Positions 16,353 through 27,065 of a DNA stretch of 64,000 nt are shown here, in pieces. The DNA is taken from positions 34,447-98,446 of the forward strand of contig NZ_JAAVNE010000018.1 in assembly GCF_012103215.1 (NCBI RefSeq), in the 5' to 3' direction. This DNA comes from Falsiroseomonas selenitidurans. GTDB lineage: Bacteria; Pseudomonadota; Alphaproteobacteria; Acetobacterales; Acetobacteraceae. Both the position numbers and the translations under genes were made by a program. The stretch's first letter is position 1. Every line of letters starts with the position of its first letter. The notes below the pieces were generated by a model. It had not been told where the DNA came from, ran no database searches, and saw nothing but the letters and a program-made list of their open reading frames with translations.

Positions 16353-17195
16353 ATGGACGGAATCCCGCAGAGGAATGCCCCGGTCGATGGGGCGGCAGAT
16401 GAGCGCCTGGTCGATGAAGGCTGGACGGTGGCCGGGCGGCGCTTCCGCTCCCGTCTCGTCGTCGGCACCGGCCGCTACAAGGACCTGCCGGAAACGCAGC
16501 GCGCCATCGAGGCCTCGGGCGCGGAGATGGTCACCGTCGCGGTGCGGCGGGTGAACCTGTCGGACGCCTCGCAGCCGATGCTGCAGGATTTCGTCCCCCC
16601 CGACCGCTACACCTACCTGCCCAACACCGCCGGCTGCTTCACCGCCCAGGATGCGGTGCGCACGCTGCGCCTGGCGCGGGAGGCCGGCGGCTGGAACCTG
16701 GTGAAGCTGGAAGTGCTGGGCCCGCCGCCCTTCCTGTACCCGGACATGGCGGCGACCTTCGAGGCCGCGGCGGCGCTGATCGCCGATGGCTTCGAGGTGA
16801 TGGTCTATTGCGCCGACGACCCGGTGGCGGCGAAGCGGCTGGAGGAGATGGGCTGCGTCGCCATCATGCCGCTGGGCGCGCCGATCGGCTCCGGCCTCGG
16901 CGTCGCGAACCCCTTCATGATCCGCGCCATCATCGCCCAGGCCAAGGTCCCGGTGCTGGTCGATGCCGGCATCGGCACGGCCTCCGACGCCGCGCTGGCG
17001 ATGGAGTTGGGCTGCGACGCGGTGCTGCTGAATTCCGCCATCGCCCATGCCGGCGACCCGGTGCGCATGGCGCGCGCCATGAAGGCGGCGGTGGAGGCGG
17101 GGCGGGACGCCTTCCTGGCCGGCCGCATGCCGCGCAGCGCGGCGGCGGATCCCTCCAGCCCCACCGGCGGCCTGATCCGCCGAGACACCGTCTGA
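16353..17195 (+). CDS. thiG: Thiazole synthase ThiG
   Basis: 280 residues, slightly long because of an N-terminal extension of about 20 residues before [21 protein letters not shown]. The TIM-barrel landmarks [44 protein letters not shown] (Schiff-base Lys) and [31 protein letters not shown] are intact. It forms the thiazole phosphate of thiamine from deoxyxylulose phosphate, dehydroglycine and ThiS thiocarboxylate. Co-transcribed with thiS. Confidence 0.96.
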   Translation: MDGIPQRNAPVDGAADERLVDEGWTVAGRRFRSRLVVGTGRYKDLPETQRAIEASGAEMVTVAVRRVNLSDASQPMLQDFVPPDRYTYLPNTAGCFTAQDAVRTLRLAREAGGWNLVKLEVLGPPPFLYPDMAATFEAAAALIADGFEVMVYCADDPVAAKRLEEMGCVAIMPLGAPIGSGLGVANPFMIRAIIAQAKVPVLVDAGIGTASDAALAMELGCDAVLLNSAIAHAGDPVRMARAMKAAVEAGRDAFLAGRMPRSAAADPSSPTGGLIRRDTV

Positions 17196-17739
17196 GACCA
17201 CCAGCGGGTCGGTCCGGCGACGCTTTTTCTTCCCCGCTGCCTTGGCAAGCTTGCCGATGCAACCCGCATCGGCAGCGCCCGGCGCCTTGCCGGGCCGAAG
17301 AATCGCCTGCCGACCCTCAGCCGCCGGCATTCCCAAGCGGTCCCTGAGCCGTCGTGCGGTCCTGCCCGAAGGCGCCGCGGTCGCAGGAATCGGCCGGCGG
17401 ATGGCAAGGGGCATGGGGGCGTCAGCGCGATCCTTCACACACGCCGAGGCACCGCCGCGCCGGCGGGCGAGCTGCTGCGTCGAGGCCGGCGTCGCGCCCG
17501 GTGACGCAGGGCGGCGGCACCGGCATCGCCATGGCGAATCGCGACCGGCCCTGCCGCGCGGCAGGGCCTCGCGGCCCCGGGGCAGGGTGGCGGAAGGGTG
17601 GGCTTCGCCGTTACCGGCGGATTCGCTTGAGGATGATCGGTTCCGCAGGAGGCTTCCCGGCGGGACCGGGGGAGGGACAGGGGGGCTTTCCGGCGTTTAC
17701 CCATCGGCCACGGAAAAAAAACGGGCCGGCGATGCGATT
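17196..17739. other. Non-coding gap after thiG with several palindromes
   Basis: No credible gene: the open frames here have no family resemblance and no ribosome-binding sites. Inverted repeats just past thiG include a 12-base palindrome at 17244-17255 and a 9-base stem (17252-17260, 17266-17274) that shares bases with it, possibly alternative terminator folds. A perfect 22-base palindrome lies at 17547-17568. An A8 run at about 17717 is striking in this GC background. Confidence 0.5.
17547..17568. repeat. Perfect 22-bp palindrome
   Basis: The 22 bases beginning GGCCCTGCCGC are identical to their own reverse complement, with no loop. It lies mid-gap between thiG and the decarboxylase leader. 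It could be a protein-binding site or a fold in a long untranslated region. Confidence 0.6.
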
Positions 17740-18003
17740 TCCACTTTCGCGCCCGCCCGACCGGGCCTATATCGCCGGCAGACGCAAGTACGCACGTGCC
17801 AATGGCCCCAGGCCCACGGAGCCCGCTGAGGAAGCGGTCCACCGCGGCGCAAGGTTCACGCAACGACGTCAGGCGTTCTGGCAACCCCGGCGGCTCACCC
17901 CGCCGGTCTCACTTGGTCGCTGGTTCGTTCGACCGTTTCGTCAATCTCGGGGCTGCCCTCGCATCGGGGGCTGTCTCCTTCTATCCAGGGGAGTACGGGC
18001 GCG
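17740..18003 (+). promoter_or_regulatory. Structured 5' leader of ornithine decarboxylase, candidate speF RNA element
   Basis: The 260 bases before the decarboxylase are gene-free and fold-prone: stem 17887-17893 with 17900-17906 (7 perfect pairs), stem 17915-17919 with 17930-17934, and further GC-rich pairings upstream. A TATATC hexamer at about 17769 may be a -10. A conserved leader RNA called speF is known upstream of ornithine decarboxylase genes in alphaproteobacteria; position and gene context match, but I cannot verify its consensus here. A GGGGAG ribosome-binding site sits about 10 bases before the ATG at 18004. Confidence 0.55.
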
Positions 18004-19134
18004 ATGAACCCGAAAATCGCCGCATACCTGCATGACCGCGCGCCGGCCACGCCCTGCTTGGTGCTCGACGTGGACCGCGTCGCGCAGAACTACGGCCGCC
18101 TGAAGGCCGCCCTGCCGCTGGCCCGCGTCTACTACGCGGTGAAGGCCAACCCGGCGGCGCCGATCCTCGACCGTCTGGCCGACCTCGGCTCGTCCTTCGA
18201 CGCGGCGTCCTGGGAAGAGATCCAGGCCTGCCTGGAGGCGGGCGCGCGCCCGGCCGACATCTCCTTCGGCAACACCGTGAAGAAGGAGAGCGCCATCAAG
18301 GCCGCCTTCGCCGCCGGCGTCACCATGTTCGCCTTCGACTCGGAGCCGGAGCTGAAGAAGCTCGCCCGCTCCGCGCCGGGTGCGCGCGTCTATTGCCGCA
18401 TCCTGGTGGAGAACAAGGGCGCCGAATGGCCACTGTCGCGCAAGTTCGGCTGCGAGGCCGAAATGGCGAAGGAACTGATGGTGAAGGCCGCCGAGTGGGG
18501 TCTCGACCCCTACGGCATCTCCTTCCATGTCGGCAGCCAGCAGACCCAGACCGGCGCCTATGAGGCGGCGATCGCCCGCGTCGCGATGATCTTCACCGAT
18601 CTGAAGGATGCCGGCATCAACCTGCGCATGGTGAACCTGGGCGGCGGCTACCCGGTGCGCTACCGGGCCGAGGTGCCGGAGATCGACGCCTTCGGCGACG
18701 CCATCATGGGCGCCATGACGCAGCATTTCGGCAATGCGCTGCCGGAGATGGTGGTGGAGCCGGGCCGCTTCATGGTGGGCGATGCCGGCGTCGTCTCCGC
18801 CGAGGTGGTGCTGGTGTCCCGCAAGGGGGAGGAGGACCCGGTCCGCTGGGTCTACCTCGACATCGGCCGCTTCGGCGGGCTGGCGGAGACCGAGGGCGAG
18901 TCCATCCGCTACGAGTTCCGCACGCCGCATGACGGCGCCTCCGAGGGTCCCGTGACCATCGCCGGCCCGACCTGCGACAGCACCGACACGCTGTACGAGA
19001 AGTCGAACTACCGTCTGCCGATGGCGCTCGACGCCGGCGACCGGGTGGAACTGCTCTCCACCGGCGCCTACGTCACCACCTATGCCAGCCAGGCCTTCAA
19101 CGGCTTCCGGCCGCTGGCCGAACACTACATCTGA
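18004..19134 (+). CDS. Ornithine/lysine decarboxylase, alanine-racemase-fold PLP enzyme
   Basis: 376 residues, the length of the bacterial and eukaryotic-type (fold III) ornithine decarboxylase. The PLP lysine is K47 in YYAVKANP; FHVGSQQT, NLGGGYPVRY and EPGRFMVGDAG follow, and the C-terminal catalytic Cys is C324 in GPTCDSTDTLYE. It makes putrescine from ornithine (cadaverine from lysine in dual-specificity members). The long structured leader suggests RNA-level control by a polyamine or its precursor. A GC-rich hairpin follows the stop. Confidence 0.94.
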   Translation: MNPKIAAYLHDRAPATPCLVLDVDRVAQNYGRLKAALPLARVYYAVKANPAAPILDRLADLGSSFDAASWEEIQACLEAGARPADISFGNTVKKESAIKAAFAAGVTMFAFDSEPELKKLARSAPGARVYCRILVENKGAEWPLSRKFGCEAEMAKELMVKAAEWGLDPYGISFHVGSQQTQTGAYEAAIARVAMIFTDLKDAGINLRMVNLGGGYPVRYRAEVPEIDAFGDAIMGAMTQHFGNALPEMVVEPGRFMVGDAGVVSAEVVLVSRKGEEDPVRWVYLDIGRFGGLAETEGESIRYEFRTPHDGASEGPVTIAGPTCDSTDTLYEKSNYRLPMALDAGDRVELLSTGAYVTTYASQAFNGFRPLAEHYI

Positions 19135-19141
19135 ACCTGGC

Positions 19142-19171
19142 TCCGGCCCCGGGACACGCCCCGGGGCCGGA
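19142..19171 (+). terminator. GC-rich hairpin after ornithine decarboxylase
   Basis: Twelve perfect pairs (19142-19153 with 19160-19171) close a 6-base loop, 8 bases after the decarboxylase stop. No T tract follows, so it may be a transcript-end stabiliser rather than a classic terminator. Confidence 0.5.
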
Positions 19172-19238
19172 CGCCCTGCCGCCGGCGTTCCGCGGCTTGT
19201 GTCTGGCGGCGGCCGCCCCGCCATGCTGAAGCCGGCGC

Positions 19239-19961
19239 ATGTCCCGCACCCTGCTGGCCGAATTGCTGTTGCCACCCACCGGCCTGGCGCTGGCGGCGCT
19301 GCTGGCGCTGCTGCTGCCGCGCATCGGCCGGGCGCTGGCCGCCTGCCTGCTGGTGCTGCTGCTGCTGCTCGGCATGCCCGTGGTGTCGCAGCCGCTGCTG
19401 GCCAGCCTCGATCCGCCGCGGCCCGCCGCGGCGGCGGCGGCACAGGCCATCGTCATCCTGTCCGGCGACATCATCCGCAACCCGCCCGCCGCGCCGCAGC
19501 CCGGCCCGCTGACGCTCGACCGGCTGCGCGCCGGCGCCGCCCTGGCGCGGGAGAGCGGCCTGCCGGTGCTGCTGACCGGTGGCCTGCTGCCGCCCGCCAC
19601 CACCTCGCTCGCCGCCATGATGGCGCGCAGCCTGCGCGATGATTTCCGCCTGGCGCCGCGCTGGCTGGAGGAAGCCTCCCGCAACACCTGGGAGAATGCG
19701 GCGCTGAGCGCCCCCCTGCTTCACGAGGCCGGCATTGCAAGGGTGCTGGTGGTGACCCATGCCTGGCACATGCGCCGGGCGCTGCTCGCCTTCCGCCGGG
19801 CCGGCCTCGACCCGATTGCCGCGCCGGTCCGGCCAAGCCCTTGGCCGGATTGGACACTCGGCGCCTTCGTGCCCCGCGCTTCGGGCTGGCGGGACAGCTA
19901 TTTCGCGCTGCACGAGTGGCTGGGCCTGGCCTACTACCGCCTATGGGCCACATCGACCTGA
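19239..19961 (+). CDS. YdcF/ElyC-like DUF218 membrane protein
   Basis: 240 residues. Two N-terminal hydrophobic segments (about residues 8-27 and 32-52) precede a DUF218 domain: AIVILSGDIIRNPP, LTLDRLRAGAALARESGLPVLLTGG, EEASRNTWENA and VLVVTHAWHMRRALLAFRRAG. E. coli relatives (ElyC, SanA, YdcF) are envelope-linked proteins involved in peptidoglycan or enterobacterial common antigen homeostasis. The reaction is unknown. It stands alone between the decarboxylase and a methyltransferase. Confidence 0.88.
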   Translation: MSRTLLAELLLPPTGLALAALLALLLPRIGRALAACLLVLLLLLGMPVVSQPLLASLDPPRPAAAAAAQAIVILSGDIIRNPPAAPQPGPLTLDRLRAGAALARESGLPVLLTGGLLPPATTSLAAMMARSLRDDFRLAPRWLEEASRNTWENAALSAPLLHEAGIARVLVVTHAWHMRRALLAFRRAGLDPIAAPVRPSPWPDWTLGAFVPRASGWRDSYFALHEWLGLAYYRLWATST

Positions 19962-20019
19962 GCGTCGGTCGCATGCTAATTCCGAGCCTGTTGCAACAGA
20001 CCGCTCACGGAATCGAGAA

Positions 20020-20793
20020 ATGCTTCCCACCGCGCAGCACATCTCCCAAGTGACGGCGCTGAAGTATGGAGACCTCGCCACCGCAGGCTGGGGCCCACGA
20101 CTTCGTGAGCGTTTCGGATACTTCACGCCGGACGATTGGTATGAGGCGACGGTCTGGAATCTGGTGCGGCCGGAGACGGATTGGCTGGATGTCGGCTGCG
20201 GCCGCGACATCTTCCCCTCCAACGCCGCCGCCGCGCGGCTGCTGGCGGAGCGCTGCCATTCGCTGACCGGGCTCGATCCCTCTGACAACATCGACGAGAA
20301 CCCCTTCCTGCATCACCGGGCGAAATGCCTGCTGCAGGATTTCCAGGCGCCGCAGCCTTTCGACCTGGTAACCCTGCGCATGGTGGTGGAACACATCACG
20401 GCGCCGCAGGAAGCGGCCGCGGCGCTGGGGCGGCTCACCCGGCCGGGCGGGCATGTGGTGATCTACACGGTGCACAAATACTCGCCCGTCTCGCTGGTCT
20501 CCGCCGTCACGCCGCTGTCCTTCCACCACCGCATGAAGGCGCTGCTGTGGGAGGGGGAGGAGAAGGACACCTTCCCCACCGCCTACCGGATGAACACCCG
20601 AAGCCGCCTGGCCGGGCTGATGCGCGAGGCGGGATTCGCCGAGGCCAGTTTCCGCAGCCTGCCGGATACCCGCACCACCAACCGCTTCCGCGCGCTCAAC
20701 ACGCTGGAGCTGGGATTGTGGCGGACGCTGCGCGCGGTCGGCCTCGGCTACCCGGAGAACTGCCTGCTCGGGGTCTATCGTCGCGACGGGTGA
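20020..20793 (+). CDS. Class I SAM-dependent methyltransferase
   Basis: 257 residues from the ATG at 20020; the frame is open further upstream but that part overlaps the DUF218 gene. Motif I is degenerate: WLDVGCGRDIFPSN in place of the usual GxGxG. The acidic motif II LTGLDPSDN, then FDLVTLRMVVEHI and LTRPGGHVVIYTVHK are typical of methyltransf_11 proteins. C-terminal charged and aromatic residues (FRALNTLELGLW) may form a substrate lid. Substrate unknown; similar enzymes occur in polysaccharide and lipid modification loci. Confidence 0.8.
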   Translation: MLPTAQHISQVTALKYGDLATAGWGPRLRERFGYFTPDDWYEATVWNLVRPETDWLDVGCGRDIFPSNAAAARLLAERCHSLTGLDPSDNIDENPFLHHRAKCLLQDFQAPQPFDLVTLRMVVEHITAPQEAAAALGRLTRPGGHVVIYTVHKYSPVSLVSAVTPLSFHHRMKALLWEGEEKDTFPTAYRMNTRSRLAGLMREAGFAEASFRSLPDTRTTNRFRALNTLELGLWRTLRAVGLGYPENCLLGVYRRDG

Positions 20794-20840
20794 AACGCGG
20801 CACGTTTCTTTTTCCGCCCGGGCCGGGTTAGGCTCCGGCC

Positions 20841-21305
20841 ATGGATGAAATCGACCGTAACCTCGTCGTTGCCTTGCAGGAGAACGGCGCCGCGGGCCTC
20901 GCGGAGCTTTCCAAGGTGGCCGGCCTTTCCGTCTCCGCCACGGCGGAGCGGGTGAAGCGGCTGGAGGAGAGGGCGGTGATCCGCGGCTGGCGGATCGACC
21001 TCGACCCCATCGCCGCCGGCTGCCCGTTGCTGGCCTTCGTCTTCGTCGCCATGCGCCCGGGTGCCAGCGACGCCGGCTTCGCGGATGCGATGCGCGGGCA
21101 TGAGGCGGTGCTGGAATGCCACACCGTGACCGGCGCCTGGTGCTTCCTGCTGAAGCTGCGGCTGGCGGACATCGCGGCGCTGGAGGATTTCGTCTCCACC
21201 AAGGTGCGGGCGCAGCCGGGGGTGGAGCGGACGGAGACGATCCTGGCCTTGGCATCGCCGAAGGAAACCGCAATCCTGCCGGTGGCGGAGGCCGAGGAGG
21301 AGTAG
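20841..21305 (+). CDS. Lrp/AsnC family transcriptional regulator
   Basis: 154 residues. The winged helix-turn-helix (DEIDRNLVVALQENGAAGLAELSKVAGLSVSATAERVKRLEE) is followed by an AsnC/RAM ligand-binding domain (VFVAMRPGAS, CHTVTGAWCFLLKLRLADIAALEDFV). Lrp-type proteins sense amino acids. It lies 151 bases upstream of a peptide ABC operon in the same direction, so control of that operon is a reasonable guess but not shown. Confidence 0.93.
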   Translation: MDEIDRNLVVALQENGAAGLAELSKVAGLSVSATAERVKRLEERAVIRGWRIDLDPIAAGCPLLAFVFVAMRPGASDAGFADAMRGHEAVLECHTVTGAWCFLLKLRLADIAALEDFVSTKVRAQPGVERTETILALASPKETAILPVAEAEEE

Positions 21306-21456
21306 GGCAGGCGCCCCGCCCGCGCGTGCGGGTCTGGGGAGGGCTGCAATCTTGGCGCTTGTCGTGGAACGTGGCCCGGCTCGCGCAGCCCTGGCGGCTT
21401 GGGGTAGGGGCTGCTAAGGGTCGGGCGCAGGGATTCATTCATCGAGGGAGAGAGTG

Positions 21457-23058
21457 ATGCGAGACAGCATCCGGATGGCCGCGGCGGCGGCGGTTTCGGC
21501 GGCAGCCATGGCGGGGGCGCTTGGCGCGTCGCCGGCGGCGGCGCAGCAGGTCCTGAACATGGGCGTCGGCTCCCCGGTCACCTCGCTCGACCCGCACTAC
21601 CACCAGCTTTCGCCGAACAACGCCGTCAGCGACATGATCTTCGACAAGCTGGTCGGCACGGACGCGGCGGCGCGCAACATCCCCGGCCTGGCGACCGAAT
21701 GGCGCGCCGTGGGCCCCACAACCTGGGAGTTCAAGCTGCGCCCGGGGGTGAAGTTCCATAACGGCAACGACTTCACCGCCGAGGACGTGGTCTTCACCAT
21801 CCAGCGCCTGCCGAACGTGCCGAACAGCCCGTCCTCCTACGCCGCCTATGCGCGGCCGATCGTTCGGATGGAGATCGTCGACCCGCTGACGATCCGCTTC
21901 CACACCGCGGCGCCCTATCCGCTGATGCCGATGGACATGACCAATGTCCGCATCCTGGACGCGACGACGCATGCCAATGCGGCGACCGAGGATTTCAACG
22001 CCGGCCGCGTCGCCATCGGCACCGGCCCCTGGCGCGTGCTGTCGCACCGCAGCGGCGACCGCATCGAGTTCGAGCGCAACCCGAATTTCTGGGGCGAGGC
22101 GCCGGCCTTCCAGCGCGTGAACTACCGCATGGTCACCAACGACGCGACGCGCACGGCGTCGCTGCTCTCGGGCGACCTGGACTTCATCGACCAGGTGCCG
22201 ACCAGCGACCTGGCCCGGCTGCGCCGCGACCAGAACATGCGGCTGTCGGAGACGGTGGGCCTGCGGCTGATCTTCCTCGGCCTCGACCACCTGCGCGCGG
22301 AAAACGAGAACTCGCCCTTCATCACCGACCACGAGGGCAAGCCGCTGGGCCGCAACCCGCTGCGCGACGTGCGCGTGCGCCGGGCGCTGTCCATGGCGAT
22401 CGACCGCAAGGCGATCGCGGAGCGGGTGATGGAGGGCGCGGCGACGCCCTCCGGCCAGTTCCTGCCGCCCGGCACCTTCAGCCATGTGCCGGATGTCCAG
22501 GCGCCGGCATATAATCCGGACATGGCGCGCCGCCTGCTGGCCGAGGCCGGCTACCCGAACGGCTTCCGCATCACGCTGGCCGGCCCGAACGACCGCTACA
22601 TCAACGACAGCCGCATCATCCAGGCGGTCGGCCAGATGTGGACGCGCATCGGCGTGCGCACGGCGGTGGAGGCGCAGACCTGGTCCACCTTCGTCGGCCG
22701 CGCCGGCCGCCAGGAATTCTCCTCCTTCCTCATCGGCTGGGGCTCCAACCCGGATGGCAGCCACCCGCTGCGCAACATCCTGGCGACGGTGAGCCGCGAG
22801 CGCGGCTGGGGCGCCTCCAACCGCGGCCGCTTCTCCAACGCCGAGGTGGACAGCCTGCTGACCCAGGCGCTGGTGGAGCTGGACGAGCCGAAGCGCGAGC
22901 AGCTGCTGATCCGCGCCCAGCGCATCGCGGCCGAGCAGGTGGCGGTGATCCCGCTGCACATCCAGACCAACATCTGGGCGATGCGCCGCGGCCTGACCCA
23001 CACGCCGCGGGTGGATGAACTGACGCGGGCGCAGGATGTGCGCCCCGCCGCGCAGTAG
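21457..23058 (+). CDS. Peptide ABC transporter substrate-binding protein (DppA/OppA family)
   Basis: 533 residues from the ATG at 21457, 4 bases after a GAGGGAGAG ribosome-binding site; a GTG at 21454 is the alternative. A signal peptide ends with AAA/QQ near residue 30. SBP_bac_5 landmarks: TSLDPHYHQLSPNNAVSDMIFDKLV, LRPGVKFHNGNDFTAEDVVFTIQR, GTGPWRVLSHRSGDRIEFERNPNFWGEAP and LRDVRVRRALSMAIDRKAI. It captures peptides or related solutes for the four downstream transport proteins. First gene of a five-gene operon. Confidence 0.94.
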   Translation: MRDSIRMAAAAAVSAAAMAGALGASPAAAQQVLNMGVGSPVTSLDPHYHQLSPNNAVSDMIFDKLVGTDAAARNIPGLATEWRAVGPTTWEFKLRPGVKFHNGNDFTAEDVVFTIQRLPNVPNSPSSYAAYARPIVRMEIVDPLTIRFHTAAPYPLMPMDMTNVRILDATTHANAATEDFNAGRVAIGTGPWRVLSHRSGDRIEFERNPNFWGEAPAFQRVNYRMVTNDATRTASLLSGDLDFIDQVPTSDLARLRRDQNMRLSETVGLRLIFLGLDHLRAENENSPFITDHEGKPLGRNPLRDVRVRRALSMAIDRKAIAERVMEGAATPSGQFLPPGTFSHVPDVQAPAYNPDMARRLLAEAGYPNGFRITLAGPNDRYINDSRIIQAVGQMWTRIGVRTAVEAQTWSTFVGRAGRQEFSSFLIGWGSNPDGSHPLRNILATVSRERGWGASNRGRFSNAEVDSLLTQALVELDEPKREQLLIRAQRIAAEQVAVIPLHIQTNIWAMRRGLTHTPRVDELTRAQDVRPAAQ

Positions 23059-23067
23059 TCCCGTCGG

Positions 23068-24039
23068 ATGAGCGTCTACCTCCTCCGCCGCCTGATCCAG
23101 GCGCTGGGCGTCGTCCTGGCGATGTCGGTGATCGTGTTCATCGGCGTCTTCGCCATCGGCGATCCCGTCGAGATCCTGATCAGCCCGGATGCTGACCAGA
23201 TGGAGCGGGAGAGGGCCATCGCGGCCCTCGGCCTCGACCTGCCGCTGTGGCAGCAATACGCCATCTTCCTGGGCAAGGCGGTGCAGGGGGACCTCGGGCG
23301 CTCCTTCGTGTTCAACGAGCCGGCGCTGCAGCTGATCCTGCAGCGCATGCCGGCGACGCTGGAGCTGGCCTTCGCGGCCACCTTCGGCGCCATCCTCATC
23401 GGCCTGCCGCTCGGCCTCTATGCCGGGCTGAAGCCGAACAGCGTCGGCTCCAAGGCCATCATGGCGGGGTCGATCCTGGGTTTCTCCCTGCCCACCTTCT
23501 GGGTCGGGCTGATGCTCATCATGGTCTTCGCCGTGCAACTCGGCTGGCTGCCCTCCACCGGGCGGGGGGAGACGGTGGAGATCCTCGGCACCCGCTGGTC
23601 CTTCCTGACCGCGGACGGGCTCTCCCACCTGCTGATGCCGGCGCTGAACCTGGCGCTGTTCAAGATCAGCCTCGTCATCCGCCTGACCCGCGCCGGGGTG
23701 CGGGAGACGATGCTGATGGACTACGTGAAATTCGCCCGCGCCAAGGGGCTGAGCCCCTTCCGCGTCACCTTCGTGCACGTGTTCAAGAACATCCTGATCC
23801 CGGTCGTCACCGTCACCGGGCTCGAATTCGGCTCCACCATCGCCTTCTCGGTGGTGACGGAGAGCATCTTCGCCTGGCCCGGCATGGGCAAGCTGATCAT
23901 CGACAGCATCAACGTGCTCGATCGCCCTGTCATCGTCGCCTACCTGATGATCGTCGTGATGATGTTCATCACCATCAACCTGGTGGTGGACCTGATGTAC
24001 TCGGTTCTCGACCCGCGCGTCCGGCTGGAAAGCAAGTGA
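23068..24039 (+). CDS. Peptide ABC transporter permease (DppB family)
   Basis: 323 residues with six membrane segments. The N-terminus MSVYLLRRLIQALGVVLAMSVIVF and the phrase FVFNEPALQLILQRMPATLELA are DppB/OppB hallmarks. The EAA-type cytoplasmic loop reads VRETMLMDYVKFARAKGLSPFRVTFVHVFKN, which docks on the ATPases. It starts 9 bases after the binding protein gene. Confidence 0.94.
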   Translation: MSVYLLRRLIQALGVVLAMSVIVFIGVFAIGDPVEILISPDADQMERERAIAALGLDLPLWQQYAIFLGKAVQGDLGRSFVFNEPALQLILQRMPATLELAFAATFGAILIGLPLGLYAGLKPNSVGSKAIMAGSILGFSLPTFWVGLMLIMVFAVQLGWLPSTGRGETVEILGTRWSFLTADGLSHLLMPALNLALFKISLVIRLTRAGVRETMLMDYVKFARAKGLSPFRVTFVHVFKNILIPVVTVTGLEFGSTIAFSVVTESIFAWPGMGKLIIDSINVLDRPVIVAYLMIVVMMFITINLVVDLMYSVLDPRVRLESK

Positions 24040-24064
24040 TGCCCGCAATCAGGGGAGATCGGCG

Positions 24065-25000
24065 ATGAGCGCTGTGGTCGGCCAGGGCACGCCGGTGGTG
24101 AAGGACCCCGGGGCGAAGGACAAGGTGGAGACGCCGTTCCGGCGCTTCGCCTCGGAATTCATGGAATCCCGGCTGGCGCTGGGCGGGCTGGTGGTGATTT
24201 CCATCATCATCCTGCTCGCGATCCTCGCCCCCTTCATCTCGCCGCAGGACCCCTACGACCTGGCGGTGCTGGACATCATGGACGGGCGCATGGAGCCGGG
24301 CTCGCTCTCCGGCGACGGCTCCATCACCTACTGGCTCGGCACCGACGACCAGGGGCGGGACATGCTGTCCGGCATCCTCTACGGGCTGCGCATCTCGCTG
24401 ACCGTCGGCGCCGGCTCCGCCTTCATCGCCTGCATGGTCGGTGCCTCGCTCGGCCTCGCCGCCGCCTATGCCGGCGGGCGGACCGACAGCATCATCATGC
24501 GCATCGTCGACCTGCAGCTGTCCTTTCCCTCCATCCTCGTCGCGCTGATGATCCTGGCCTTCCTGGGCAAGAGCATCACCAACGTGGTCATCGCCATCGT
24601 CGTGGTGGAATGGGCCTATTACGCGCGCACCGTGCGCGGCACGGCGCTGGTGGAGCGGCGGCGCGAATACATCGAGGCGGCGGAATGCCTGGCGCTGCCG
24701 CGCTACCGCATCCTGTTCCGCCACCTGCTGCCGAACTGCCTGCCGCCGCTGATCGTCATCGGCACCATGCAGGTGGCGCGCGCCATCGCGCTGGAAGCCA
24801 CGCTGTCCTTCCTCGGCCTCGGCGTGCCGATCACCGAACCCTCGCTCGGCCTGCTGATCGCCAATGGCTATGAATACATGCTGTCCGGCAAATACTGGAT
24901 CAGCTTCTACCCGGGCATCGCGCTGCTGGTGACGATCGTCGCCATCAACCTGGTCGGCGACCAGTTGCGCGACGTGCTGAACCCGCGGTTGCAGAAATAA
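24065..25000 (+). CDS. Peptide ABC transporter permease (DppC family)
   Basis: 311 residues. An N-terminal cytoplasmic tail of about 35 residues precedes the first membrane segment (LALGGLVVISIIILLAILAPFISP). WLGTDDQGRDMLSGILYGLRISLTVG is the DppC signature, and the EAA loop reads RRREYIEAAECLALPRYRILFRHLLPN. It pairs with the DppB-like subunit to form the channel. Spaced 25 bases after it. Confidence 0.94.
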   Translation: MSAVVGQGTPVVKDPGAKDKVETPFRRFASEFMESRLALGGLVVISIIILLAILAPFISPQDPYDLAVLDIMDGRMEPGSLSGDGSITYWLGTDDQGRDMLSGILYGLRISLTVGAGSAFIACMVGASLGLAAAYAGGRTDSIIMRIVDLQLSFPSILVALMILAFLGKSITNVVIAIVVVEWAYYARTVRGTALVERRREYIEAAECLALPRYRILFRHLLPNCLPPLIVIGTMQVARAIALEATLSFLGLGVPITEPSLGLLIANGYEYMLSGKYWISFYPGIALLVTIVAINLVGDQLRDVLNPRLQK

Positions 25001-25008
25001 GGGCGCCC

Positions 25009-26009
25009 ATGGCCGAGCCTTCCCCCCATTCCGCCCCGCCGACGCTGGAGGTGCGGAACCTCCAGACCCATTTCTTCACCCGCGCCGGCGTGGTGCGGGC
25101 GGTGGACGACGTTTCCTTCACCATCGGCCGCGGCAAGGTGCTGGGGCTGGTGGGCGAAAGCGGCTCCGGCAAGACCGTGACCGGGTTTTCCATCATGGGG
25201 CTGGTCGATCCGCCGGGGCGGATCGTCGGCGGCTCCATCCTGTTCCAGGGGCGCGACCTGGCGAAGCTGTCCGAGGAGGAGATGCGGCATCTGCGGGGCA
25301 ACCGCATCGCCATGATCTTCCAGGACCCGATGATGACGCTGAACCCCGTGCTGCGCATCGACACGCAGATGATCGAGACGGTGCAGGCGCATGAGAAGGT
25401 CTCGGAGGAGGAAGCCCGCGGCCGGGCGCGGGACGCACTCGGCATGGTCGGCATCCCCTCCCCGGATGAGCGGCTGAAATCCTACCCGCACCAGTTCTCC
25501 GGCGGCATGCGCCAGCGCGTCGCCATCGCCATTGCCCTGCTGCACCGGCCCGACCTGATCGTGGCGGATGAGCCGACCACGGCGCTCGACGTCACCATCC
25601 AGGGCCAGATCCTGGCCGAGGTGCAGAAGCTCTGCGCCACCACCGGCACGGCGATGCTGTGGATCACCCACGACCTGTCCGTGGTCGCCGGCCTCGCCGA
25701 CGACATCGCCGTGATGTACGCCGGCCGCGTGGTCGAGTTCGGCGATGTGGGGGAGGTGCTGGACGCCCCGCTGCACCCCTACACCCATGGCCTGATCGGC
25801 AGCGTACCGTCCCGCAACAAGCGCGGCGAGCCGCTGCGGCAGATCCCGGGCATGACGCCCTCCCTGCTCAAGCTGCCGGAGGGCTGTTCCTTCCGTGCCC
25901 GCTGCCCGCGCGCGCAGGAGGATTGCCTGGTGATGCCGGCGCTGCATGACTGGCTGCCCGGGCGCCTCGCCCGCTGCCACCATCCGCATCTGGACGAGGT
26001 GGCGACGGC

Positions 26010-26013
<4 letters not shown>
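25009..26013 (+). CDS. Peptide ABC transporter ATP-binding protein (DppD family)
   Basis: 334 residues. Walker A GESGSGKT, signature [19 protein letters not shown], Walker B LIVADEP and the His switch WITHDLS are intact. The C-terminal oligopeptide-transporter extension contains a cysteine set ([17 protein letters not shown] and CHHP) that in DppD relatives can bind an iron-sulfur cluster. It overlaps the next ATPase gene by 4 bases. Confidence 0.95.

Positions 26014-27065
<1,052 letters not shown>

Noticed and set aside
17242..17829. Frames of about 195 and 217 residues between thiG and the decarboxylase
   Set aside because: Overlapping frames with no family resemblance, running into the structured leader; non-coding is more likely.
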